Shown: positions 53,352 through 61,929 of the stretch, in pieces
Layout: each line of letters opens with the position of its first letter
Position numbering within the stretch: the first letter of the stretch is position 1
Origin: Polaribacter sp. KT25b
GTDB taxonomy: Bacteria > Bacteroidota > Bacteroidia > Flavobacteriales > Flavobacteriaceae
Direction of reading: 5' to 3'
Assembly (NCBI RefSeq): GCF_900105145.1
Contig: NZ_LT629752.1
Location: forward strand, 2,788,501 to 2,852,500
DNA length: 64,000 nucleotides
Made by a program: the position numbers and the translations under genes
The notes under the pieces: model-generated
Seen by the model: the letters and a program-made list of their open reading frames with translations, nothing else
Told to the model about the DNA's origin: nothing
The model's database searches: none

Positions 53352-54134
53352 ATGAAATACGCACATTCTTACTTAGTTAAAATACAGTTCCTAGGGTTTC
53401 GATTTTCGGGCTGGCAAAAGCAAAAAAACGCTAAAACACTACATCAAATGGTAGACAAGACATTAAGCTTTGTTTTTGAGGATGTTAATTATAAGACCAT
53501 TGGAATTGGCAGAACCGACGCTAAAGTTTCGGCCAACTCTTACTATGTGCAATTGTTTACAGATTCGCTAATAAATGAGCCTTTTTTTATGAATTCTATA
53601 AATTCCAACTTTTCTGCTGACTTTAAAGCGATTTCTATAACTAAAGTAGCAACAAATTTTAATATTATTAAAGCTTCTAAACTAAAAGAATATCATTATT
53701 ACTTTTCCTTTGGAGATAAAAACCATCCTTTTGCAGCTCCTTTTATTACTAATATTGATAAAAACCTACATATTGATACAATGACAAAAGGTGCAAAACT
53801 ATTTGAAGGTGAGCATTATTTTCATAAATACTGCACAAAACCTTCTGATACAACTATTTTTAAAAGATGTATTGATTCTTGCGAAATCGTTGAAAATGAT
53901 ATTTTAACCGCAAACTTCTTTCCTAAGAAGTCTTATATATTAAAGGTAAAAGGAAAAGGTTTTTTACGTTATCAGATTCGCTTAATGATGGCAACATTGT
54001 TTGAATTAGGTAAAGGAAATTTAGATTTAGATTTTATTACATCTTCTTTAAAAGAAGATAATGACAGAAAATCTTTAAGAAATATTGCTCCTGCTTCTAG
54101 TTTACAATTATATGATATTGAATTAGAATTTTAG
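53352..54134 (+). CDS. TruA-like tRNA pseudouridine synthase
   Basis: 260 residues. The catalytic aspartate lies in IGIGRTDAKVSANSYYVQL (residues 56-74), where classical TruA has GRTDxGVHA; the Asp is kept but the VHA is VSA. Further motifs: FRFSGWQKQKNAKTLHQMVD, LKEYHYYF and the late FLRYQIRLMMATLFELGKGN. It is probably a TruA paralogue modifying uridines in tRNA, but the changed motif leaves the target open. Its promoter ends 4 bp before the start codon. Confidence 0.82.
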   Translation: MKYAHSYLVKIQFLGFRFSGWQKQKNAKTLHQMVDKTLSFVFEDVNYKTIGIGRTDAKVSANSYYVQLFTDSLINEPFFMNSINSNFSADFKAISITKVATNFNIIKASKLKEYHYYFSFGDKNHPFAAPFITNIDKNLHIDTMTKGAKLFEGEHYFHKYCTKPSDTTIFKRCIDSCEIVENDILTANFFPKKSYILKVKGKGFLRYQIRLMMATLFELGKGNLDLDFITSSLKEDNDRKSLRNIAPASSLQLYDIELEF

Positions 54135-54522
54135 TAAAACTATTGTATTACAAATAACTAACCACATAGCTACATAAAAAACATAGATTCATAACAGTTT
54201 ACTTAAAACCATTAAAGCTAACTACATATTTACATAAAGAATAAAGACTTCCGTTTTATAGGAACATTAATTTAATGGGTTAACGTTATAAATTTTACGA
54301 AGACCTATTTGCATGAGCGATAGAAATGGCATCCTTTTTTGCTGATTTTTTTCAGCATAAAAAGATATAATGGATAGCGCGTTTTTTGCTTTTTTCTGCA
54401 AAAACATGCCCAAAAGAAAAATCCAACTTAAAAAAGATGGATTTTTACACTTCTGCTTTATAGAGCGAAATTATGATGCTTTACTGAGTTTTAGTTATAA
54501 ACTGCGCACTAACAGGTAAATT
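54135..54522. repeat. 388-bp gap with GATAG...GCCCAAA element (copy 2)
   Basis: From 54135 to 54240 there is a loose direct repeat, ACCACATAGCTACATAAA and ACTACATATTTACATAAA. At about 54315-54417 lies a relative of the element at 42617: GATAGAAATGGCATCC, TAATGGATAGCGCG and CATGCCCAAAA. A terminator hairpin follows immediately. The rest has no feature I can support. Confidence 0.55.
54417..54446. terminator. Bidirectional terminator between TruA-like and acyl-CoA dehydrogenase genes
   Basis: AAAAATCCA at 54417-54425 pairs with TGGATTTTT at 54438-54446, giving a T run on both strands between convergent genes. Confidence 0.7.
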
Positions 54523-55665
54523 TTATCCTTTGATAATTCCTCTTGAAATTACAATTTTCTGAATTTCAGAGGTTCCTTCGTAAATCTGTGTAATTTTTGC
54601 ATCACGCATTAAACGTTCTACATGATATTCTTTTACAAAACCATTTCCTCCATGAATTTGAACAGCTTCTACAGTGTGTTCCATTGCAACTTTACTTGCA
54701 TATAATTTTGCCATTGCGCTAGACATATCATAATTATTACCTTGATCTTTATCCCAAGCGGCTTTCATAACCATCATTCTTGCCGCTTCAATTTCTGTGT
54801 GCATATCTGCTAATTTAAACGCAATTGCTTGATGATTGCAAATTTCTGTTCCGAATGCTTTACGCTCTTTAGCATACTTTAAAGCCAACTCATAAGCGCC
54901 AGCCGCAATACCTAAAGCTTGTGCTGCAATACCAATTCTACCGCCAGAAAGCGTTTTCATAGCAAATTTAAAACCAAAACCATCTTCGCCAATTCTGTTT
55001 TCTTTTGGCACTTTTACATCGTTAAATTGTAAGGTATGCGTATCTGAACCTCTAATTCCTAATTTATCTTCTTTTGGACCAATATGAAAACCAGGCGTTC
55101 CTTTTTCTACAATAAAAGCATTGATTCCTCTGTGTCCTTTTTCTCTGTCTGTTTGTGCAATTACCAAATAAACATCTGATCGACCACCATTTGTAATCCA
55201 ATTTTTTGTTCCGTTCATTAAGTAATAATCACCTTTATCAATAGCAGTTGTTGCTTGCGAAGTTGCATCCGACCCAGCTTCTGGCTCGCTTAAACAAAAA
55301 GCTCCCATAAACTCACCTGTTGCTAATTTTGTTAAATATTTTTGTTTTTGTTCTTCATTTGCATACGCCTCTAAACCATAACAAACTAGCGAATTATTTA
55401 CAGAAACCATTACTGAAGCAGATGCATCAATTTTAGATAATTCTTCCATAATTAAGATATAAGAAATAGCATCCATACCGCTTCCTCCGTATTTTGGATC
55501 AACCATAATTCCCATAAAACCTAAATCGCCCATTTTCTTGACCAATTCTTGTGGAAATTCTTGTTTATTGTCTCTTTCTATAACTCCTGGTAATAATTCA
55601 GTTTGTGCAAAATCTCTAGCCGCATCACGAATCATGATGTGCTCTTCTGTTAAATTAAAATCCAT
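54523..55665 (-). CDS. Acyl-CoA dehydrogenase
   Basis: 380 residues, the usual length. MDFNLTEEHIMIRDAARDFA, FCLSEPEAGSDATSQAT (flavin and substrate contacts), KNWITNGGRSDVYLVIAQT, GIAAQALGIAAGAYELAL and RDAKITQIYEGTSEIQKIVI; the Glu of YEGTSEIQ is the expected catalytic base of the short-chain (butyryl) type. It oxidises fatty acyl-CoA at the alpha-beta position with FAD. It is divergent from anmK and single on its strand. Confidence 0.95.
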   Translation of the reverse strand: MDFNLTEEHIMIRDAARDFAQTELLPGVIERDNKQEFPQELVKKMGDLGFMGIMVDPKYGGSGMDAISYILIMEELSKIDASASVMVSVNNSLVCYGLEAYANEEQKQKYLTKLATGEFMGAFCLSEPEAGSDATSQATTAIDKGDYYLMNGTKNWITNGGRSDVYLVIAQTDREKGHRGINAFIVEKGTPGFHIGPKEDKLGIRGSDTHTLQFNDVKVPKENRIGEDGFGFKFAMKTLSGGRIGIAAQALGIAAGAYELALKYAKERKAFGTEICNHQAIAFKLADMHTEIEAARMMVMKAAWDKDQGNNYDMSSAMAKLYASKVAMEHTVEAVQIHGGNGFVKEYHVERLMRDAKITQIYEGTSEIQKIVISRGIIKG

Positions 55666-55751
55666 ATTATATTGTTTTATTCGTATTTACTGATTGTAAA
55701 GATATCGATTTCGTAACTTATTATCAGTAGACTTTTGTTATTTTTACAGAT

Positions 55752-56825
55752 ATGAATAAAAAGGAAGTTTTTTCTATAGGATTAATGTCTGGAACATCTT
55801 TAGATGGCATCGATTTAGTTTATGTAAAATTTGATGCAAACAATTACAAAGATTTTGAAATTATCTATGCAGAAACAATTTCTTATACTGATGTTTGGAA
55901 AAACACTTTGCAAAAAGCTATTCATTTTTCTTCGGATGAATTAGCGATCTTAAATAATGATTACGGGAAACTTTTAGGAAACGTGGTTCATAGATTTATA
56001 GATAAATTTCAGATTCAAAAAATTGATTTTATAGCTTCTCACGGACATACAATTTTACATCAGCCTGCAAAGGGAATTACGCTTCAAATTGGAGACGGAC
56101 AAACTATTGCTGCTATTACAAATCAAAAAGTAGTTTGCGATTTTAGAACGCAAGACGTAAAATTAGGCGGTCAAGGAGCACCTTTGGTTCCTATTGGTGA
56201 TGAGCTACTTTTTTCTGATTTTGATTTCTGTTTAAATTTAGGCGGATTTTCTAATATTTCTTTTAAAAAAGAAGATAAAAGAATCGCTTTTGATATTTGC
56301 CCTGTAAATATTGTGCTAAATTTTTATGCCAATAAATTAGGTTTAGAATATGATACATCAGGAAAAATAGCATCCGAAGGAAAATTAAACGAAACACTTT
56401 TAAAACAATTAAACGCACTTACATTTTATCAGCAAAAACCACCAAAATCATTAGGTTTAGAATGGGTTCAAGAAAATATATTTCCTTTAATTGATGAACT
56501 AGAAACGGATGTTTCATCCATTTTAAGAACTTTTGTAGAGCATGTTGCTATTCAAATTAGTAACATAATTATTGGTAATAATTCAGTTTTAATTACAGGC
56601 GGAGGGGTTTTTAATTCCTTCTTAATAGAAAGAATAGCAGATCATTCTAATATTAAAATTAAGTTACCAAATACTAAACTAATTAACTTTAAGGAGGCAT
56701 TAATTTTCGCCTTTTTAGGTTTATTAAAGACTGATAACCAAGTAAATTGTTTATCATCTGTTACTGGCGCGAGTATAGATCATTCTTCTGGAGAGTTTTT
56801 TTATCCTATTTTGGTAAATAAATAA
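55752..56825 (+). CDS. anmK: Anhydro-N-acetylmuramic acid kinase
   Basis: 357 residues of the ASKHA-fold AnmK family: SIGLMSGTSLDGIDLVYVKF (residues 8-27), FIASHGHTILHQP, VCDFRTQDVKLGGQGAPLVP, FCLNLGGFSNIS and LITGGGVFNSFLIERI. It phosphorylates and opens 1,6-anhydro-MurNAc released during cell-wall turnover so that it can be recycled. It is slightly shorter than the proteobacterial enzyme. A dehydrogenase gene follows after 174 bp. Confidence 0.95.
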   Translation: MNKKEVFSIGLMSGTSLDGIDLVYVKFDANNYKDFEIIYAETISYTDVWKNTLQKAIHFSSDELAILNNDYGKLLGNVVHRFIDKFQIQKIDFIASHGHTILHQPAKGITLQIGDGQTIAAITNQKVVCDFRTQDVKLGGQGAPLVPIGDELLFSDFDFCLNLGGFSNISFKKEDKRIAFDICPVNIVLNFYANKLGLEYDTSGKIASEGKLNETLLKQLNALTFYQQKPPKSLGLEWVQENIFPLIDELETDVSSILRTFVEHVAIQISNIIIGNNSVLITGGGVFNSFLIERIADHSNIKIKLPNTKLINFKEALIFAFLGLLKTDNQVNCLSSVTGASIDHSSGEFFYPILVNK

Positions 56826-56999
56826 AATTTGAGCAATCATTTATTTACTGTAAGTTTGTAAGGTTTCCATAGCTATAATAATAATTCAATAAAAATTAAA
56901 AATGAATCAACTTTAACTTTTCCCCTGAAGGGGATTTTAACGCAAATTAAAATTGTTTGAAAAAGCAAAAAGAAAAGTTAATCTATTTATAATTTAAGC

Positions 57000-58226
57000 A
57001 TGAAAGAATTATTAAAAATATACGAGAATAAACAACCAGAAATCGTTTTTAACTGGAAAGATCCAGAAACGGAAGCAGAAGGTTGGACTGTTATAAACTC
57101 TTTAAGAGGTGGTGCTGCAGGCGGCGGAACAAGAATGAGAGAAGGTTTAGATATGAACGAAGTTTTATCTTTAGCCAAAACAATGGAAGTTAAATTTACA
57201 GTTTCTGGCCCAGCAATTGGTGGCGCAAAATCTGGAATAAATTTTAATCCGCAAGATCCGCGAAAAAAAGGCGTTTTAGAACGTTGGTACAAAGCAGTTG
57301 CGCCATTATTAAAAAGTTATTATGGAACTGGAGGAGATTTAAATGTTGATGAAATTCATGAAGTAATTCCGATTACAGAAGAAAGCGGTGTTTGGCATCC
57401 TCAAGAAGGTGTCTTTAACGGTCATTTTAAACCGACAGAAGCAGATAAAATTAACAGAATTGGTCAATTAAGACATGGAGTGATAAAAGTCATAGAAAGT
57501 AAATATTATTCTCCTGATATTTCGGCGAAATTAACCATTGCTGATATGATTACTGGTTTTGGTGTTGCAGAAGCTGCGCACCATTATTATGATATTTATG
57601 GAGGTACAGTTGTTGGTAAAAGAGCAATTGTACAAGGTTTTGGTAATGTTGGTTCTGCGGCGGCATATTATTTAGCACAAATGGGTGCTAAAATTGTAGG
57701 AATTATTGACAGAGAAGGAGGCGTAATTAATGAAAACGGCTTTTCTTTTGATGAAATAAAAGAGTTGTTTTTAAACAAAAAAGGTAATACTTTAGTTGCC
57801 CAAGATATGATTTCTTTTAAAGAAATTAATGAGCAAATTTGGAATTTACCTTGTGAAATTTTTGCGCCATGTGCAGCATCAAGGTTAATAAAACAAGAAC
57901 AAATTAATGAAATGATTAATTCTGGTTTAGAAGTAATATCTTGCGGAGCAAATGTTCCTTTTGCAGATAAAGAAATTTTCTTTGGATCTATTATGGAAGA
58001 TACAGATAAAAAAGTGAGTTTAATTCCTGATTTTATTTCCAATTGCGGAATGGCAAGAGTTTTTGCCTATTTTATGGAAAGAAAAGTAGAAATAACAGAC
58101 AAAGCTATTTTTGAAGATACATCAAACACAATAAAAAAAGCACTGCAAACAACCTTTGCAAAAAGTGCATCAAAAACAAAAATAAGTGAAACAGCGTTTG
58201 AGATAGCGCTAAAACAATTGATATAA
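57000..58226 (+). CDS. Glu/Leu/Phe/Val-type amino acid dehydrogenase
   Basis: 408 residues. SGPAIGGAKSGINFNP (residues 69-84) carries the catalytic-type lysine, GTGGDLNVDE the catalytic aspartate, and IVQGFGNVGSAAAYYLAQMG the NAD(P) site. It reversibly deaminates an amino acid to the 2-oxo acid. The lack of the full glutamate dehydrogenase signature and the sequence around the substrate pocket leave leucine-type and glutamate-type substrates both possible. The 21-bp gap to nhaD suggests a shared transcript. Confidence 0.88.
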   Translation: MKELLKIYENKQPEIVFNWKDPETEAEGWTVINSLRGGAAGGGTRMREGLDMNEVLSLAKTMEVKFTVSGPAIGGAKSGINFNPQDPRKKGVLERWYKAVAPLLKSYYGTGGDLNVDEIHEVIPITEESGVWHPQEGVFNGHFKPTEADKINRIGQLRHGVIKVIESKYYSPDISAKLTIADMITGFGVAEAAHHYYDIYGGTVVGKRAIVQGFGNVGSAAAYYLAQMGAKIVGIIDREGGVINENGFSFDEIKELFLNKKGNTLVAQDMISFKEINEQIWNLPCEIFAPCAASRLIKQEQINEMINSGLEVISCGANVPFADKEIFFGSIMEDTDKKVSLIPDFISNCGMARVFAYFMERKVEITDKAIFEDTSNTIKKALQTTFAKSASKTKISETAFEIALKQLI

Positions 58227-58247
58227 ATTAAATAATAAAAAAGTAGT

Positions 58248-59648
58248 ATGGAGTCAGTAATTATTATTGTATTTGTAATGGGATATTTAGCCATTACTTT
58301 AGAGCACAACTTAAAATTAGACAAATTAATTCCCGCCTTAATTATGATGGCAGTTTGTTGGGCTTTAGTTGCATTAGGAATTGATAATTTTACACAATGG
58401 TTTGACTCTAGTAAACATAGTTTAATAGAAGGTTTTGGCTCACTTGTGCATGAAGACAAATTACATTTAGTAGAAGAAACGTTGCTACACCATTTAGGTA
58501 AAACTGCAGAAATATTAGTTTTCCTTTTAGGAGCCATGACAATTGTAGAAATTATCGATTATTTTGATGGTTTCTCTACAATTAAAAGTTTTGTAAAAAC
58601 TAAAAAGAAGAAAAGTATACTTTGGATATTTGCAATATTAGCTTTTGTTTTATCTGCAATTATAGATAATCTTACAGCAACAATTGTATTGATTTCTATT
58701 TTACAGAAAATTGTTAAAAATAGAGACGAAAGAATTTGGTTTGCTGGTTTAATAATTATAGCTGCAAATGCAGGTGGAGCTTGGTCTCCAATTGGTGATG
58801 TTACAACAACAATGCTTTGGATTGGTAAAAAAGTAACAACTTTAAAATTAATTGAATATTTATTACTACCATCTTTATTATGTATGGCTGTTCCTACTTT
58901 AATAGCTTCATTTTTACCAGCATTTAAAGGTGAAATTGATGCTGAAGAAGAAAAAGAAACTTCTAAAAGTCCGCATAGCGCAAGAATGTTGTACTTAGGA
59001 TTAGGTGCAATTGTATTTGTACCAATATTTAAAACAATTACTCATTTACCTCCTTATGTTGGTATGATGTTATCTTTAGCAGTAGTTGCTACTTTTGCAG
59101 AAATTTATAGTAAATCTAAATTTTCTATTTCAAGTGTAGATGGTGAAGAAGCAGATGAACACACTGCAGGAGCGCATCACAGTCCTGTTCATGCATCATT
59201 ATCTAAAATAGAAATGCCAAGTATTTTATTTTTCTTAGGAATTTTAATGGCAGTTGCAGCTTTAGAATCTTTAGGGATTTTATTCAACTTTGCATCAACA
59301 TTACAAGAATCGATACCAATGATGGGTACAGAATTACACCATGAAGGAGTTTCCGATTTAGTAATTATGTTACTAGGTGTTGGTTCTGCTATTATTGATA
59401 ATGTGCCTTTAGTTGCCGCAAGTTTAGGAATGTTTTCTCAAGGATTGGATAATGAATTATGGCATTTTGTAGCTTTTTCTGCTGGTACTGGTGGCTCTAT
59501 GTTAATTATTGGTTCTGCTGCTGGTGTAGTTGCCATGGGAATGGAAAAAATTGATTTCTTTTGGTATTTGAAAAAAATATCTTGGTTAGCATTAATCGGT
59601 TTTATAGTTGGTTCTGCAACATTTATGATTACAAGAACTATGTTTTAA
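58248..59648 (+). CDS. nhaD: NhaD-type Na+/H+ antiporter
   Basis: 466 residues with about 12-13 membrane segments. NhaD family features: GYLAITLEHNLKLDKLIPAL at the N-terminus, VLSAIIDNLTATIVLISILQ, IIIAANAGGAWSPIGDVTTT and the second half-repeat GSAIIDNVPLVAASLGMFSQ. The two halves with the IDN motifs reflect the internal duplication of the ion-transporter superfamily. It exports sodium in exchange for protons, as expected for a marine bacterium. A histidine-rich cytoplasmic loop (about 300-325) is visible. Confidence 0.93.
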   Translation: MESVIIIVFVMGYLAITLEHNLKLDKLIPALIMMAVCWALVALGIDNFTQWFDSSKHSLIEGFGSLVHEDKLHLVEETLLHHLGKTAEILVFLLGAMTIVEIIDYFDGFSTIKSFVKTKKKKSILWIFAILAFVLSAIIDNLTATIVLISILQKIVKNRDERIWFAGLIIIAANAGGAWSPIGDVTTTMLWIGKKVTTLKLIEYLLLPSLLCMAVPTLIASFLPAFKGEIDAEEEKETSKSPHSARMLYLGLGAIVFVPIFKTITHLPPYVGMMLSLAVVATFAEIYSKSKFSISSVDGEEADEHTAGAHHSPVHASLSKIEMPSILFFLGILMAVAALESLGILFNFASTLQESIPMMGTELHHEGVSDLVIMLLGVGSAIIDNVPLVAASLGMFSQGLDNELWHFVAFSAGTGGSMLIIGSAAGVVAMGMEKIDFFWYLKKISWLALIGFIVGSATFMITRTMF

Positions 59649-59667
59649 CAAATAATTTTAAAAAATA

Positions 59668-59707
59668 AAAATGTCATTTTGTACTATTGCAGAATGGCAT
59701 TTTTTTT
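59668..59707 (+). terminator. Terminator after nhaD
   Basis: AAAATGTCATTTTG pairs with CAGAATGGCATTTT (G-T pairs allowed), followed by a run of T to 59707. Confidence 0.8.
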
Positions 59708-59794
59708 GATATAAAAAAAGCTAAATCTTTGTTTATTAAAACAATTTAAAAACAGATTAATCGTTTATTAATATAGAACTTAAAAAATAGTTGA

Positions 59795-60484
59795 ATGATA
59801 TCATTTTATCAAGAAAATACAGGATTGTTAGAAGAAGTTGTTTCAGAAGAAAAAACGCTTTCTATTTATAATTTAATTGTAGATGGTGGTTTAGGCGGTC
59901 AAATTATAATTGCCATTCTTTTTGTACTATTGGCAGTGGCTTTTTATATTTATTTTGAACGTTTTTTTGCAATTAAATCTGCATCAAAAGTCGATAAAAA
60001 TTTCATGAATCAAATTAAAGATTTCGTTTCTAATGGTAAATTAGATGCAGCAAAAGCTTTATGTAAAAATACAAATACACCAACTGCAAGATTAATAGAA
60101 AAAGGAATTTCTAGAATTGGCAAACCTTTAGATGACATTAATACAGCAATAGAAACTGCTGGTAAATTAGAAGTGTATCAACTAGAAAAAAATGTAAGTG
60201 TATTAGCAACAATTGCAGGAGCTGCACCAATGATTGGTTTTTTAGGAACTGTAATAGGTATGATTGTTGCCATACATGAAATAGCAAATGCTGGTGGGCA
60301 AATTGATATAAAAATGCTTTCTGATGGTTTATACACCGCAATGACAACAACCGTTGCTGGTTTAATTGTAGGTATTATTGCTTATGTAACATACAATCAT
60401 TTGGTGGTTAAAACCAATAAAATAGTATATCAAATGGAAGCCAAATCGGTTGAATTTTTAGATTTATTAAACGAGCCAGTATAG
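59795..60484 (+). CDS. exbB: MotA/TolQ/ExbB proton channel protein
   Basis: 229 residues. First membrane segment near residues 35-58 (IIIAILFVLLAVAFYIYFER), then a cytoplasmic domain, then the family signature VLATIAGAAPMIGFLGTVIG (128-147) and LYTAMTTTVAGLIVGIIAYV. With ExbD it forms the proton-driven motor that energises TonB. Its start was chosen at the first ATG of the frame; a somewhat later start cannot be excluded. exbD follows after 87 bp filled by a short-period repeat. Confidence 0.93.
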   Translation: MISFYQENTGLLEEVVSEEKTLSIYNLIVDGGLGGQIIIAILFVLLAVAFYIYFERFFAIKSASKVDKNFMNQIKDFVSNGKLDAAKALCKNTNTPTARLIEKGISRIGKPLDDINTAIETAGKLEVYQLEKNVSVLATIAGAAPMIGFLGTVIGMIVAIHEIANAGGQIDIKMLSDGLYTAMTTTVAGLIVGIIAYVTYNHLVVKTNKIVYQMEAKSVEFLDLLNEPV

Positions 60485-60571
60485 TAATTCAAAATTTTAA
60501 ATTCAAAGTTTAAAGTTAACTTAGGCTAACGAAAATCTTGAATTCTAAATTTTAAATCTTGAACATAAAAC
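60485..60571. repeat. Degenerate heptamer array between exbB and exbD
   Basis: TT recurs every 7 bp at 60488, 60495, 60502, 60509 and 60516 (units such as TTCAAAG, TTTAAAG), and on the right AA recurs every 7 bp at 60534, 60541, 60548, 60555 and 60562 (units TCTTGAA, TTCTAAA). The right half resembles the reverse complement of the left. It is AT-rich but has the same 7-bp phase and half-inverted layout as the CG arrays. Confidence 0.65.
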
Positions 60572-60964
60572 ATGAATTTAAGAGGAAGAAATAAAGTAGA
60601 TCCAACATTCAATATGTCGTCCATGACAGATATTGTTTTTTTATTGCTAATATTTTTCATGCTTACATCAACTTTAGTAACTGTAAGTGCAATTGATGTT
60701 TTTTTACCAAAAGCTGGCGGAAAAACAGAAAATAGTGCATCTGTTGCTGTAACTATTACAAGCGAATCTGTTTTCTATATTGATAAAACAGCCGTTAGTG
60801 CATCTAACTTAGAAAGTGAAATTTTAAAGAGTGTAGGTGCAGATAAAAAGAAAACCATTGTTATTAGAGGAGATAAAGAAGTACCTTATAAAAAAGTGAT
60901 GGAAGTTATAGACATTGCTAACAAGAATAAATTAAAAATGATTTTAGCTGTAAAAGGAAAATAA
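60572..60964 (+). CDS. exbD: ExbD/TolR-family protein
   Basis: 130 residues. One N-terminal membrane segment, FNMSSMTDIVFLLLIFFMLT (residues 11-30), with the essential aspartate in TDI, and a periplasmic domain ending in KVMEVIDIANKNKLKMILAV. It is the proton-path partner of ExbB. tonB begins 47 bp downstream. Confidence 0.93.
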   Translation: MNLRGRNKVDPTFNMSSMTDIVFLLLIFFMLTSTLVTVSAIDVFLPKAGGKTENSASVAVTITSESVFYIDKTAVSASNLESEILKSVGADKKKTIVIRGDKEVPYKKVMEVIDIANKNKLKMILAVKGK

Positions 60965-61011
60965 AAACACGCTTACAAGTTTCTTAAAACCTTGTAGTTA
61001 TACAAAATAAA

Positions 61012-61836
61012 ATGGCAATATTAGATACAAACCCTAAACGAAAATCTACAGCAATAACAGCAAGTATATTGTTGCTTTTGTTGTTTGTTATTTTTAATTA
61101 TGGTTTAAAATATTTAGATCCACCAGAAGAGTATGGTTTGGCAATAAATTTTGGAGATTCTGATTTTGGAAGTGGTGAGCCAGTAGAAAACACTAAAAAA
61201 GCATTAACCCCAGAAGTAGTAGAAAAAGAAGAGGTTATAGAAGAAGTAATAGAGGTTCCGAAAGAAGTAGTTAAGGAAGAAATTATTGCTGATGAAACAT
61301 CCGAAGAGATTACGGTTATAGAGAAAAAAGAAGTAGAAAAAGAACCTGTAAAAGAAGTTGTTAAAAAGGAAGAACCAAAAGAAAAGCCGAAACCAAAACC
61401 ATCCAAAGAAGCAACAGAAGCTTTAAATAGTTTATTAAATGGTAATTCATCTGATGGAAATCCAAAAGGAGAAGGTGACGATAAAAAAGAAGGCGTAAAA
61501 GGAAATGAAAATGGCGATCCTAATTCTAATAAATATTATGGAAATGAAGGAACAGGATCTGGAGGAAACTACAACCTTGCAGGAAGAAAAGCATTATCAA
61601 AACCAATAGAACAACCAGATTGCCAAGAAGAAGGAATTGTAGTTGTAAGAATTACTGTTGATAAAAATGGAAAAGTAATTAGTGCTGTTCCAGGTGTAAA
61701 AGGTTCTACAAATACAGCTGCTTGTTTATTGAAACCTGCAAAAGAAGCTGCTCTAAAAACTACTTGGAATGCAGATGAAAAAGCACCAGCAAATCAAGTA
61801 GGTACTATTATTTATAAATTTACTTTAACAAAATAA
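61012..61836 (+). CDS. tonB: TonB-like energy transducer
   Basis: 274 residues. N-terminal membrane anchor TASILLLLLFVIFNYGLKYL (residues 16-35), a long Glu/Pro/Lys/Val-rich spacer (60-145), a Gly/Asn-rich stretch (146-185), and a C-terminal TonB domain from about 195 with GIVVVRITVDKNGKVISAVP. It transmits energy from ExbBD to outer-membrane receptors such as SusC/TonB-dependent transporters. The order exbB-exbD-tonB supports the assignment. Confidence 0.9.
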   Translation: MAILDTNPKRKSTAITASILLLLLFVIFNYGLKYLDPPEEYGLAINFGDSDFGSGEPVENTKKALTPEVVEKEEVIEEVIEVPKEVVKEEIIADETSEEITVIEKKEVEKEPVKEVVKKEEPKEKPKPKPSKEATEALNSLLNGNSSDGNPKGEGDDKKEGVKGNENGDPNSNKYYGNEGTGSGGNYNLAGRKALSKPIEQPDCQEEGIVVVRITVDKNGKVISAVPGVKGSTNTAACLLKPAKEAALKTTWNADEKAPANQVGTIIYKFTLTK

Positions 61837-61929
61837 TTGTTTATATTATAAAGTAGCATTTAAAAAATAATAAGTTCTAATTTTCTTTCTGATTTGATTT
61901 ATATTTGAAAAAATAATTGATCCTTTAGA

